DNA of 13,401 nucleotides from UBA9715 sp964553375 (GCA_964553375.1 CAZKKN010000044.1:1-13401), one strand, 5' to 3'; positions 1 through 6,328 are shown, counted from the stretch's first letter. A program made the numbers and translations. The notes: a model not told the origin generated them from the letters alone.

Positions 1-811
1 GATGACCGACGTGAAGGGCGGCAAGCCCAAGTACGAGACCGGCTTCATGCGCAAGACGAGCGACTTCCGCCCCGGCTTCAACACCATGTACCGCGGCAAC
101 AAGATGGGCAGCGTGTACCGCTTCCCCGGCACCACCACGCCCGACGGCAAGGTGATCCCGGCGCATCCGCAGTCCGACAACGGCAAGATGGAGCTTTGGA
201 GCGAGGACCTGCTGCTTTACGGCAACGGCCCGCTGCCCATGTACATCGAGCCGCCCATCACGAAGGTGTCGCGCGAGGATCTGCTGGAGGAATACCCCTA
301 CACGCTGATCACCGGCGGCCGCAGCCACGCCTTCTTCCACACCGAGTACCGCAACTCGCCGTGGATGCGCGAGGTGCATATGTTCCCCACTATGGACATC
401 AACCCCGAAACGGCGGAGAAGCTGGGCATCAAGCAGGACGACTGGTGCTGGATCGAGACCTATGTTGATCGCATCCGCCAGCGCGCGAATCTGACGAACG
501 CCATCAAGCCGGACACGATCCATGTGGAACACGACTGGTGGTTCCCGGAGCGCGCGGCTACCGATGACCTGCATGGCGCGCTGGATGCCAACTGCAACAT
601 CCTGTTCGAGAATGATGGCCCATACGACCCGGCTGTAGGCACCGATAACTACGGCGGCCTGTGCAAGGTGTACGTGGCCACCGAAGGTGCGCCGGATAAC
701 ATCTGCATGACCAGCGAAGACCTGCGCATCTTCTTGCCGCTGACCCGCGAGCAGCTCGCAAGCGACGGCCAGGAGAACGGCGTGAACATGCCGGACAAAG
801 GAGGGAAGTAG
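1..811 (+). CDS. Molybdopterin oxidoreductase catalytic subunit, C-terminal part (5' end outside window)
   Basis: This is the last ~269 codons of a DMSO-reductase-superfamily catalytic subunit; the reading frame (codons from base 2) is open to the window edge, so the Met at base 2 is probably internal. Numbered from that Met, the segment at 101-123 (TGGRSHAFFHTEYRN then PWMRE) and HDWWFPE at 177-183 are typical of the C-terminal molybdopterin-dinucleotide-binding half of this superfamily. The N-terminal Fe-S motif, Tat leader and Mo ligand lie upstream, so the substrate cannot be assigned. Thiosulfate/polysulfide-reductase-like enzymes and the catechol dehydroxylases known in Eggerthellaceae are possible relatives; that is inference. 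The stop lies 2 bases before the ferredoxin start, and the ferredoxin's ribosome site (AAAGGAGGG, 797-805) sits inside this gene's end, indicating translational linkage in one operon. Confidence 0.92.
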   Translation, partial: MTDVKGGKPKYETGFMRKTSDFRPGFNTMYRGNKMGSVYRFPGTTTPDGKVIPAHPQSDNGKMELWSEDLLLYGNGPLPMYIEPPITKVSREDLLEEYPYTLITGGRSHAFFHTEYRNSPWMREVHMFPTMDINPETAEKLGIKQDDWCWIETYVDRIRQRANLTNAIKPDTIHVEHDWWFPERAATDDLHGALDANCNILFENDGPYDPAVGTDNYGGLCKVYVATEGAPDNICMTSEDLRIFLPLTREQLASDGQENGVNMPDKGGK

Positions 812-813
812 CC

Positions 814-1386
814 ATGACTCACTATAGTATGGCCATAGATCTTGACAGCTGCATAGGCTGCCACTCCTGCGCGGTTGTGTGCAAGCAGGAGAATAATGTG
901 GGCCTGGGCACGTTTTACAGCAAGGTGCTCACCATTGGCCCGTCGGGCACCTACCCTGACCTGGAGATGTACTACCTTCCTGTGGCGTGCCAGCATTGCG
1001 AGAACCCGCAGTGCGTGAGCGTGTGCCCCACCGGTGCCAGCTACAAACGCGACGACGGCATTGTGCTGGTGGACCACTCCAAGTGCATCGGTTGCCAGTA
1101 TTGCGTCATGGCCTGCCCTTACGGCGTGCGCACTTACGACGCGGCACCGGACAAGGGCGTCATTGAGAAGTGCACCTTGTGCGCGCATCTGGTCGATGAC
1201 GACGGTACACCTGCCTGCGTGCGTCACTGCCCCGGTCAGGCCCGTGTTTTCGGCGACCTGGACGACCCCGAGAGCGACATCTCCAAGCTGGTGGCCAAAA
1301 AGACCACCCACAAACTCACCGATGTGGGCAACAAGCCCTCGGTGACCTACGGCTTGGATAAATTCGAGTGGAAGGGCGGTGAGTAA
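814..1386 (+). CDS. Four-cluster [4Fe-4S] ferredoxin electron-transfer subunit (DmsB/PhsB-type)
   Basis: A 190-residue iron-sulfur subunit that should wire the upstream molybdoenzyme to its membrane anchor. Sixteen cysteines fall in the DmsB/NrfC/PsrB pattern: Cys13, 16, 19, 23; Cys59, 62, 67, 71; Cys91, 94, 97, 101; Cys120, 123, 135, 139. The last cysteine of groups two to four is followed by Pro. All four clusters look intact. There is no leader of its own, as usual for subunits carried through the Tat system by a partner. Length is normal for the family. The ATG follows a strong ribosome site (AAAGGAGGG) at a good distance. The anchor gene begins 3 bases after the stop. It belongs to the same family as the DmsB at 8349-8969 but differs in detail, lacking the C-terminal DmsB motif around CPLRALDAG. 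Family assignment is secure; the physiological partner rests on gene order. Confidence 0.95.
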   Translation: MTHYSMAIDLDSCIGCHSCAVVCKQENNVGLGTFYSKVLTIGPSGTYPDLEMYYLPVACQHCENPQCVSVCPTGASYKRDDGIVLVDHSKCIGCQYCVMACPYGVRTYDAAPDKGVIEKCTLCAHLVDDDGTPACVRHCPGQARVFGDLDDPESDISKLVAKKTTHKLTDVGNKPSVTYGLDKFEWKGGE

Positions 1387-1389
1387 GCC

Positions 1390-2316
1390 ATGGCAGTGCA
1401 GTGGCCGCTTCTGATCTTCAGCGTTCTTTTGGGCGCGTCATCGGGCATCATGGTGTTTTTGGGCATTGGCGAGGTGAAGGGTGCTTTCAAGAAGGTGCGC
1501 TTCCCCTTGGCGCTGATCGCCTTGGTGCTGCTGGCTATAGGTGGATGCGCTTCGGCGTTCCATCTGGGCCATCCCGATCGCGCCTTCTACATCCTGGGCA
1601 ACCTGAATTCCGGTCTGTCCCGGGAGCTTTTCGCCGTGGGCTTTTTGGGGATCGTCACGTTGGTGTATATGATCCTGGCCCGCAAGGATTACCCCGGTCC
1701 CACCAAGGTGTTCGGCATTCTGGCGCTCATCGGCGGCATCGTGTTGCCCCTGGTGGCAGGCTCGTCGCTCATGATGCCGGCGCGCCCGGCCTGGGATAAC
1801 TTCACCCTGCCCCTGATGTATCTGGGTACCGGCATTGGCATGGGCTTCGTGCTTTCCGCCGCTTACGTGTACGCCAAGGGCGAGACGACCGACCGCCGGT
1901 TCGCCTTCTCCCTGGCGGGCGTGGGTATCCTGTGCTCGGTGGTTGTGTCCGTGGCTTACCTCATCTGGATCGCCGCGGCGCCTTTCGCTGACCCCACGCG
2001 CTCCTTCGCGCGTCTGGCTGCCGGTGACATGGCTGCCCCGTTCTGGCTGTGCGTGGTGCTGGTGGGCATGGTTGCCCCGGTGGCACTTTATTTCCTGGTG
2101 CGCAAGGATGCCGCCAAGAGCGATCAGGATCCCAACGGCGGTGCCGACGTGGCCGGCGTGGAAGCCGACGGCAGCGCAACGGCGGCCGGCGCTACGGCGA
2201 AGCTCACCGCGGGTAACGCCCTGTGGGTTTCGTTCATCTGCCTGCTCGTTGGCAACGTGGTGCTGCGCGTCATCATGTATGCCGTGGCCACCTCGGTGGA
2301 GCATCTGATCTACTAG
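1390..2316 (+). CDS. DmsC/NrfD-type membrane anchor subunit, quinol-oxidising
   Basis: A 308-residue polytopic membrane protein with about eight hydrophobic segments (roughly 6-26, 38-58, 80-97, 106-124, 140-160, 173-195, 216-236, 276-298). The stretch at 58-81 (HLGHPDRAFYILGN then LSREL) resembles the conserved region of DmsC-family anchors, which bind menaquinol and pass electrons to the ferredoxin subunit. An unusual feature is the hydrophilic Gly/Ala/Asp-rich linker at about 238-273 between the last two membrane segments, low in complexity and probably a flexible loop. The gene starts 3 bases after the ferredoxin stop, so these subunits are almost certainly co-translated. A 353-base gap follows before the next gene. 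Family is clear; DmsC versus the broader NrfD group is less certain because the two share fold and role. Confidence 0.9.
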   Translation: MAVQWPLLIFSVLLGASSGIMVFLGIGEVKGAFKKVRFPLALIALVLLAIGGCASAFHLGHPDRAFYILGNLNSGLSRELFAVGFLGIVTLVYMILARKDYPGPTKVFGILALIGGIVLPLVAGSSLMMPARPAWDNFTLPLMYLGTGIGMGFVLSAAYVYAKGETTDRRFAFSLAGVGILCSVVVSVAYLIWIAAAPFADPTRSFARLAAGDMAAPFWLCVVLVGMVAPVALYFLVRKDAAKSDQDPNGGADVAGVEADGSATAAGATAKLTAGNALWVSFICLLVGNVVLRVIMYAVATSVEHLIY

Positions 2317-2317
2317 T

Positions 2318-2376
2318 ATTGCCAACAATGGGGCCCGGTGTGCGAAAGCAACTCTGGGCCCCAGTTGAGGGGCAAT
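2318..2376 (+). terminator. Stem-loop directly after anchor C gene, possible terminator or attenuator
   Basis: An 8-bp perfect stem TGGGGCCC (2329-2336) pairs with GGGCCCCA (2356-2363). It is flanked by an outer pair ATTGCC (2318-2323) and GGCAAT (2371-2376), beginning 1 base after the stop codon. No run of T follows, so it is not a classical intrinsic terminator. It could still end or attenuate transcription, or protect the upstream mRNA end. Confidence 0.4.
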
Positions 2377-2388
2377 GGTTGTTCGTTT

Positions 2389-2505
2389 GCTCTGACAAGA
2401 AGGCTGACCCTGCGCCTACAGCGTCCTCGCCAGCCAACTTGGGCTTCACCAGCCAATCATTGCCTGGCTGCGGAAGCGGCGTCAGGGTCACCTTCTTGCC
2501 AGAGC
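2389..2505. repeat. 117-base near-palindromic element with 28-base inverted ends
   Basis: The arms at 2389-2416 and 2478-2505 are reverse complements except for one mismatch (2395/2499) and one bulged base in each arm, giving about 26 base pairs. Inside, 2443-2455 pairs with 2465-2477 (11 of 13), leaving a 9-base loop. Bases 2417-2442 are an unpaired side segment that carries a second copy of CCAGCCAA (2430-2437 and 2449-2456), allowing an alternative inner fold. It could be a miniature inverted-repeat element, a REP-like unit or a structured RNA. No target-site duplication is evident and no second copy lies in this window. Confidence 0.7.
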
Positions 2506-2586
2506 CTTCGCGCCTGCGTTGCACGGCTATTCTGAGCAACCGCAGCCCGCAACCCCCGCAGCGTTAGCGAGGAGTGCGGGCGAAGG
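2505..2586. other. Second inverted-repeat structure in the C-torD gap
   Basis: The segment 2505-2517 (CCTTCGCGCCTGC) can pair with 2576-2586 (GCGGGCGAAGG) with two bulges. A smaller hairpin inside uses GTTGC near 2518 and GCAAC near 2538. It abuts the 117-base palindrome, so nearly the whole gap 2318-2590 can fold. Bases 2590-2650 show no feature I recognise. A ribosome site (AAGGAAGG, 2654-2661) precedes torD. No convincing gene lies in 2317-2669: the short open frames there have no good ribosome site and no family resemblance. Confidence 0.45.
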
Positions 2587-2669
2587 TTGGCTCGGAATGG
2601 CTGGCGACTAGTCGTAGGTCGACGAGCAAGCGGCCCACAATCATTACAAACATAAGGAAGGCAGGGATC

Positions 2670-3341
2670 ATGGACCGGCAACAATCAGAAGAAACCGCCG
2701 CCTTGGTGGAGCTCATGGAAAGCCGCGCCAATGTGTACCGGTTGCTTTCCCGCTGTTACCAGTGCGAAGTGGACGCGGAGTTCGCTCGTGAGCTCGCCGA
2801 CGAGTTCGCCTTCGAAAGCGCCGATGCGCAGCTCTCCCAGGCTCTGGCGGCCATACAGGAAAGCCTGCGCGGCATCGACGAGGCTGGTTTGGAGTTACTG
2901 GCAGTTGACTTCGATCGCGTGTTCTTCGGTATGGGGCCCCTCACGGCGCGCCACGCCTTCCCCTACGAGTCGGTGTATACAAGCGACCGCGGCATCATGA
3001 TGCAAGAGGCTTATGCCCAGGTGGTGCATGCTTACCGCGACCAGCATCTGGCCAAGGACGCCTCGTTCACCGAGCCGGAAGACCACCTGGCCGTTGAGCT
3101 TGCGTTCATGGCCACGCTGGCTCAGCGGGTGGCAACGTTTTTGCGCGAGGGCTACGAGGATGCCGCCACCGAAACGCTGGCCCAACAGCTGGCGTTCGCT
3201 CGCGAGCACCTGTTGAACTGGCTCGATTGCTTTTGCGCCGATCTGCGCACAGCGGCACCGGGCTTCTATGAATCCCTGGCCGATTTCACCTTGGGGTTTG
3301 TGACCCAAGACGCGGAGGTCATCGCCGAAATGCTGGCCTAA
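2670..3341 (+). CDS. TorD/DmsD-family cytoplasmic chaperone for the molybdoenzyme
   Basis: A 223-residue all-helical chaperone of the TorD superfamily, which binds the Tat leader of a molybdoenzyme and holds it back from export until the cofactor is loaded. Visible hallmarks are DFDRVFFG at 80-87, PYESVY at 98-103 and EPEDHL at 135-140 followed by a helix with AFM. The frame is open further upstream (from base 2574), but the ATG at 2670 follows AAGGAAGGCAGGG and begins the conserved helix soon after, so I chose it. It probably serves the catalytic subunit at the left edge, whose leader is outside the window. It diverges strongly from DmsD at 6406-7089, suggesting each chaperone has its own client. 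It shares direction with the NapG- and NapH-like genes that follow, with 29 bases before the next start. Confidence 0.9.
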   Translation: MDRQQSEETAALVELMESRANVYRLLSRCYQCEVDAEFARELADEFAFESADAQLSQALAAIQESLRGIDEAGLELLAVDFDRVFFGMGPLTARHAFPYESVYTSDRGIMMQEAYAQVVHAYRDQHLAKDASFTEPEDHLAVELAFMATLAQRVATFLREGYEDAATETLAQQLAFAREHLLNWLDCFCADLRTAAPGFYESLADFTLGFVTQDAEVIAEMLA

Positions 3342-3370
3342 CCGCGGCCTGCTGAAGGAGGGTGAAACCC

Positions 3371-4048
3371 ATGACGAACATGACGCGGCGTCAATTCTGC
3401 CTGGCCGGCGGAGCCGCTGCAGTGCTGGTTGGAGCCGGTGGCGCGGGGGCTTTCGCGCGCGAGAACTCCCAGGCGGTGTATTTGCGCCCGCCTGGGGCCG
3501 AAAGCGAAGCAAGCCTCCTCTCCAAGTGCGACCGATGCCAGCGCTGCGTTCAGGCATGCCCCTACGATCTGGTGCAGCCTCGGCCGCTCAGTTGGGATTT
3601 CCCCACTGTGGGTACCCCGGAGCTCATCTTCAAGAACGGATATTGCGACTTCTGCATGAAGTGCGTGGAAGTGTGTCCCACGGGTGCTTTGACTTGGGAT
3701 GCACCCACGGCGAGCAACATCGGCGTGGCCAAGGTGATCAGCGATGCGTGCGTGGCGTGGGACTGGCAGGGGTGCACCGTGTGCGCCGATAAATGCCCGG
3801 TGGAGGGCGCTATAACACTGGATGACCGAGGGCGGCCCCATGTGCACGGCGACCTGTGCGACGGTTGCGGCCTTTGCGAGCAGGTGTGCCCGGCGCCGTC
3901 GCTGCGCGCCTACAACAGCACTTCAGCCGAGAAGGGCATCTATGTAGTGAGTCGGCAAAGCCAGGCAGCAGCCACGGAGGGTGCGCTGACTACCCAAGAG
4001 TTCGAGGCGCAGAAGCATGTGTTGGCGAAAGGGGGCAGCCGTGAATAA
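3371..4048 (+). CDS. NapG-like Tat-exported ferredoxin (four [4Fe-4S] clusters)
   Basis: A 225-residue periplasmic-type ferredoxin. An N-terminal twin-arginine leader (TRRQF at 5-9, hydrophobic to about 28) precedes VYLRPPGA, a stretch also typical of NapG, then four cysteine groups: Cys53/56/59/63, Cys92/95/98/102, Cys127/135/138/142 and Cys163/166/169/173. In nitrate-reducing bacteria NapG with NapH passes electrons from menaquinol to periplasmic NapA. No napA or napB is visible here, so it more likely feeds the molybdoenzyme of this cluster; that is inference. AAGGAGG at 3355-3361 gives 9-base spacing to the ATG at 3371; a GTG at 3362 touches the ribosome site and ATG 3380 is a lesser alternative. 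The gene overlaps the NapH-like gene by 8 bases, a sign of translational coupling. MauM-type ferredoxins are close relatives. Confidence 0.9.
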   Translation: MTNMTRRQFCLAGGAAAVLVGAGGAGAFARENSQAVYLRPPGAESEASLLSKCDRCQRCVQACPYDLVQPRPLSWDFPTVGTPELIFKNGYCDFCMKCVEVCPTGALTWDAPTASNIGVAKVISDACVAWDWQGCTVCADKCPVEGAITLDDRGRPHVHGDLCDGCGLCEQVCPAPSLRAYNSTSAEKGIYVVSRQSQAAATEGALTTQEFEAQKHVLAKGGSRE

Positions 4049-4991
4049 GATGCGTTACGCGCGCATCGCCGTTGCCTTGGCGGTGCTGATCGTCGTTTTC
4101 GTCTGCACGTTCGCGCATGTTCCCATTGGCACCCTGTGCGCCCTTTGTCCTGTGGGTTTCGCAGAGATAAGCGTCGCTAGCGGCTCGGTTCCCTGGGCGC
4201 TTCTGCCCGGTGTGCTGGTGGTGCTTGTGGTGGTGTTCTTGTTGGGGCGTGTTTTCTGCTCCTGGATTTGCCCCACCAGCCTGCTGCGTAACATCTTCGG
4301 TGGACGCAAGCCGCGCGGCCTCACCGGTCAGACGGGTACCTGCTCAGGATGCAGTGCCGCAGACCTTGCGGATGCAGGCTCCTCGTCGGAAACACTGGCA
4401 GAACCCTGCTCGGAGTGCGGTGTCGCTGATTCCGCGGTTGCAAGCTCCCCATTGCAGGCTTCCGCGGATGCAAGTTCGGAGTGCAGCACCCCCAACCCCA
4501 ACCGGTTCCGCGTGCGCAATAATCTTGCTGCTCAGGGCATTGTGCTTGCAGTGTTGTTGGTGGTTTCGCTCATCGTTCATTTCCCGGTTTTCTGCCTGTT
4601 TTGCCCTATAGGGCTCGTGTTCGGCTCGCTTTTCGCCGTAAGCCGCCTGTTCATCACCTGGCAGCCTGGCTGGGAGCTCATCGTTTTCCCCGCACTTCTG
4701 CTGGCAGAGGTATTCCTTTTGCGCAAATGGTGCTCGGCGATCTGCCCTCTGGGATTCTTCTTCGGGCTTATGGCTAAGGCGCGCTCGCGGCTGGGCTTTT
4801 TGCCCCGCGTGCGAGTGAACAAGGGAACGTGCATCCACGGCGAGGGCTGCGAAGTGTGCACCACCACCTGCCCCGAGGATATCTGCGCCCCCACGGCGGA
4901 CGAATCGGTCTTGGAAGATTGCACCTTGTGCCTGGATTGCAAGGAGCACTGCCCCACCTGCTCCATCTCGTTTTCGCGAGACAAGAAGTGA
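4041..4991 (+). CDS. NapH-like membrane polyferredoxin with Cys-rich insert
   Basis: A 316-residue membrane iron-sulfur protein of the NapH/NosR/CcoG type. Four membrane segments are suggested (about 6-26, 50-69, 162-181, 212-229). The CxxCP/CxxxCP motifs of the family are present: Cys33/36, Cys73/77, Cys185/188, Cys231/235. The C-terminal ferredoxin part has Cys264/270/273/277 and Cys294/297/300/304, plus Cys282 and Cys307. Such proteins take electrons from menaquinol and pass them to a NapG partner. Residues about 94-155 form an atypical insert rich in Ser/Ala with extra cysteines at 101, 104, 123, 126 and 148. I chose GTG 4041 because AAAGGGGG (4028-4035) is well placed before it; ATG 4050 would remove three residues. 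The start overlaps the NapG-like stop. Fold and role are well supported; the exact acceptor is not. Confidence 0.88.
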   Translation: MNKMRYARIAVALAVLIVVFVCTFAHVPIGTLCALCPVGFAEISVASGSVPWALLPGVLVVLVVVFLLGRVFCSWICPTSLLRNIFGGRKPRGLTGQTGTCSGCSAADLADAGSSSETLAEPCSECGVADSAVASSPLQASADASSECSTPNPNRFRVRNNLAAQGIVLAVLLVVSLIVHFPVFCLFCPIGLVFGSLFAVSRLFITWQPGWELIVFPALLLAEVFLLRKWCSAICPLGFFFGLMAKARSRLGFLPRVRVNKGTCIHGEGCEVCTTTCPEDICAPTADESVLEDCTLCLDCKEHCPTCSISFSRDKK

Positions 4992-4992
4992 G

Positions 4993-5019
4993 TAACACAG
5001 GGGACAGACCCCTGTGTTA
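4993..5019. terminator. Perfect 11-bp hairpin after the NapH-like gene
   Basis: TAACACAGGGG (4993-5003) and CCCCTGTGTTA (5009-5019) are exact reverse complements around a 5-base loop, ACAGA, starting 1 base after the stop codon. It lies between converging genes and may end transcription, but there is no T run. GGGGACAGACCCC-type hairpins recur as dispersed REP-like repeats in many bacteria (from memory), so it may be a repeat element instead. Confidence 0.6.
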
Positions 5020-5023
5020 ATGT

Positions 5024-5085
5024 CACACGACTTTTCATTCTGTGCCACTTTTTCGCTGACATGGCACAAAAAAGAAAGCCGTGTG
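5024..5085. repeat. Palindromic element, copy 1 (REP/BIME-like)
   Basis: CACACG at 5024-5029 pairs with CGTGTG at 5080-5085, and inner pairs such as TGTGCCA (5041-5047) with TGGCACA (5062-5068) continue an imperfect hairpin. Bases 5031-5056 are a perfect 26-base reverse complement of 5200-5225 in copy 2. The stretch between the copies (5092-5167) shows no feature I recognise. Confidence 0.7.
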
Positions 5086-5167
5086 CGCAGAAGGACCTCG
5101 ATTCCCATGCGTGGGAACGCGTTTTCCCAGGTCGCGGATTTCTTGGTGCCCGCCAGAGGGGCTGCTA

Positions 5168-5235
5168 GCGCACACAACCTTCGATTTCATGCCATTTCTG
5201 CGAAAAAGTGGCACAGAATGAAAAGCCGTGTGCGC
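5168..5235. repeat. Palindromic element, copy 2, opposite orientation
   Basis: GCGCACAC (5168-5175) pairs with GTGTGCGC (5228-5235), and ATGCCA (5190-5195) with TGGCAC (5209-5214). This is the same kind of hairpin as copy 1, with the unique loop half inverted, so the two copies also form a long inverted repeat with each other (perfect over 26 bases). Both 3' flanks carry GTGTGCGCAGA (5081-5091 and 5229-5239). Bases 5240-5349 hold nothing else I recognise. Confidence 0.7.
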
Positions 5236-5349
5236 AGAGGCTCGAATCGATGTTTCCCGTCCTGTCCGATGTTGTCCAGGCGTAGGTGACGCAAAAGGCG
5301 AAGGGGCGAATTTGAGCCGCCCTTATAGGACAGCTGCCAGCACGCCCGC

Positions 5350-6009
5350 TTAGCGGCCGCTTTTCAGCTCTCGGGCGATGAGTGCGCTTGCTATCTCGAA
5401 GGCGCGGATGCGGCGCTCGGCTAAAGTGATCTGCGACTTACATTTGTCCGGATCATCTTTCTCGCGCAAGGTCTTCACGGTCTCACGCAGTTTGGACACC
5501 GTGGAGTCGATCTGCTCTTTGGCCTCGGTGAGCTCGTCGGTAGCGAAAGGCGTGAACTCCCCGAAGATTCCCAGCTCCATGTGAAGAACGGGAAATGGCT
5601 CCCCGCGGTCGTCTGAATCCGACCGGCCCACCACGCGCCAGCCGCAGTGCTCATAGAAGCCCCGGGCTTTGGGATTCTGCTCGTTCACATCCAAGCGACG
5701 AGCATCCAGTTCGCTCACAGCGTAGTTCAGCAGCGCCCGGCCAACGCCCTGGTCGCGCACTGCCGGATCCACGAACAGCATTTCCAGCGTATCCACATCC
5801 ACCCCTGCGAATCCCAAGGGCTTGCCCGTGTCGTCCATGGCCACCGCCAGGGATTCCACTTCCTCCAGTGACTCGGGAACGTAGGTTGCGATGCGGTCAA
5901 TATCCTGAGGGGTTAAGAAGTCGTGGGTCGCTTCCACGGAGGCGCGCCACAAAGCGAGAAGCTGATCGCGGATCGCTTGGGTCCGCTCTTCAACGAGGTC
6001 GATTTCCAC
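5350..6009 (-). CDS. GNAT-family N-acetyltransferase with helical C-terminal extension
   Basis: A 219-residue protein. Residues 1-145 are a GNAT acetyltransferase domain. The acetyl-CoA pyrophosphate loop appears as VRDQGVGRA (84-92), followed by the family's DVNEQNPKARGFYEHCGW (107-124), a pattern shared with YjaB-type enzymes. It would move an acetyl group from acetyl-CoA to an amine; the substrate is unknown. Residues about 150-219 (Glu/Lys/Arg-rich, no Pro except one near 187) look like two helices or a coiled coil and are not part of the usual domain. The start is a GTG at 6007-6009, with AAAGGA 5-6 bases upstream at 6015-6020. The gene lies alone between the two respiratory clusters, downstream of a tRNA terminator, and has no evident link to them. 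Confidence 0.87.
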   Translation of the reverse strand: MEIDLVEERTQAIRDQLLALWRASVEATHDFLTPQDIDRIATYVPESLEEVESLAVAMDDTGKPLGFAGVDVDTLEMLFVDPAVRDQGVGRALLNYAVSELDARRLDVNEQNPKARGFYEHCGWRVVGRSDSDDRGEPFPVLHMELGIFGEFTPFATDELTEAKEQIDSTVSKLRETVKTLREKDDPDKCKSQITLAERRIRAFEIASALIARELKSGR

Positions 6010-6067
6010 GGCAGTCCTTTCGGTGATCCTTTATCTTGTTTGTGAAAAGCTTACCGCTCTTTAGCAG

Positions 6068-6098
6068 AAAAAAACGCCGGGGCAGAAATGCCGCCGAC
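6068..6098 (-). terminator. Intrinsic terminator of tRNA-Leu
   Basis: Read on the - strand, a hairpin (6098-6075) of about nine pairs with one bulged C and a TTTC loop is followed by seven T residues (6074-6068). It starts 12 bases after the tRNA CCA end, a classic Rho-independent arrangement. It also separates the tRNA from the GNAT gene. Confidence 0.85.
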
Positions 6099-6109
6099 GT
6101 AAGTGGTCG

Positions 6110-6196
6110 TGGTGCGGGTGAGAGGACTTGAACCTCCATGGGCCGAAGCCCATACGGACCTGAACCGTACGCGTCTGCCAATTCCGCCACACCCGC
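6110..6196 (-). tRNA. tRNA-Leu (anticodon CAG), 87 nt with encoded CCA
   Basis: On the - strand the acceptor arm GCGGGTG (6196-6190) pairs with CACCCGC (6120-6114), with discriminator A and an encoded CCA ending at 6110. The D stem is GCG/CGC and the anticodon stem TACGG/CCGTA encloses the loop TTCAGGT, so the anticodon is CAG and reads CUG. The long variable arm TGGGC-TTCG-GCCCA marks a class II tRNA, and the T arm GGAGG-TTCAAGT-CCTCT closes the fold. All stems pair, apart from one G-U closing the T stem. Confidence 0.97.
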
Positions 6197-6235
6197 GAGT
6201 CGTTTCACAAGCTCGATGCTTGCAAAGCGAAGGCT

Positions 6236-6264
6236 ATCATACCCCAACCCTGGCGGGGCGGCAA
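6236..6264 (-). promoter_or_regulatory. Promoter of tRNA-Leu
   Basis: On the - strand TTGCCG (6264-6259) and TATGAT (6241-6236) are separated by 17 bases, close to the consensus -35 and -10. Transcription would start near 6229, about 33 bases before the mature tRNA 5' end. Confidence 0.6.
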
Positions 6265-6328
6265 GGGTGGAATGGGGAGAAAACCCGGTAGTTCCATCTT
6301 TGCTGCGGCTTGGCAGTTTGGGAACTAG

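Noticed and set aside
1438..2328. A 296-codon - strand open frame opposite the anchor C gene
   Set aside because: The composition (His, Gln, Gly, Arg) is an artefact of the reverse complement of membrane-protein codons. The sense frame has eight membrane segments and operon spacing.
2574..2669. Upstream extension of the TorD frame
   Set aside because: The extra 32 residues are Ser/Arg/Thr-rich, unlike the family, have no ribosome site, and overlap inverted repeats. ATG 2670 has a good ribosome site.
5014..5289. A 91-codon open frame over the palindrome pair
   Set aside because: Its similar peptide segments simply reflect translation of the two inverted repeat copies. There is no ribosome site.
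6110..6196. tRNA-Leu as an integration site for a mobile island carrying either respiratory cluster
   Set aside because: No integrase and no duplicated tRNA 3' end are visible, and the tRNA retains its own promoter and terminator.
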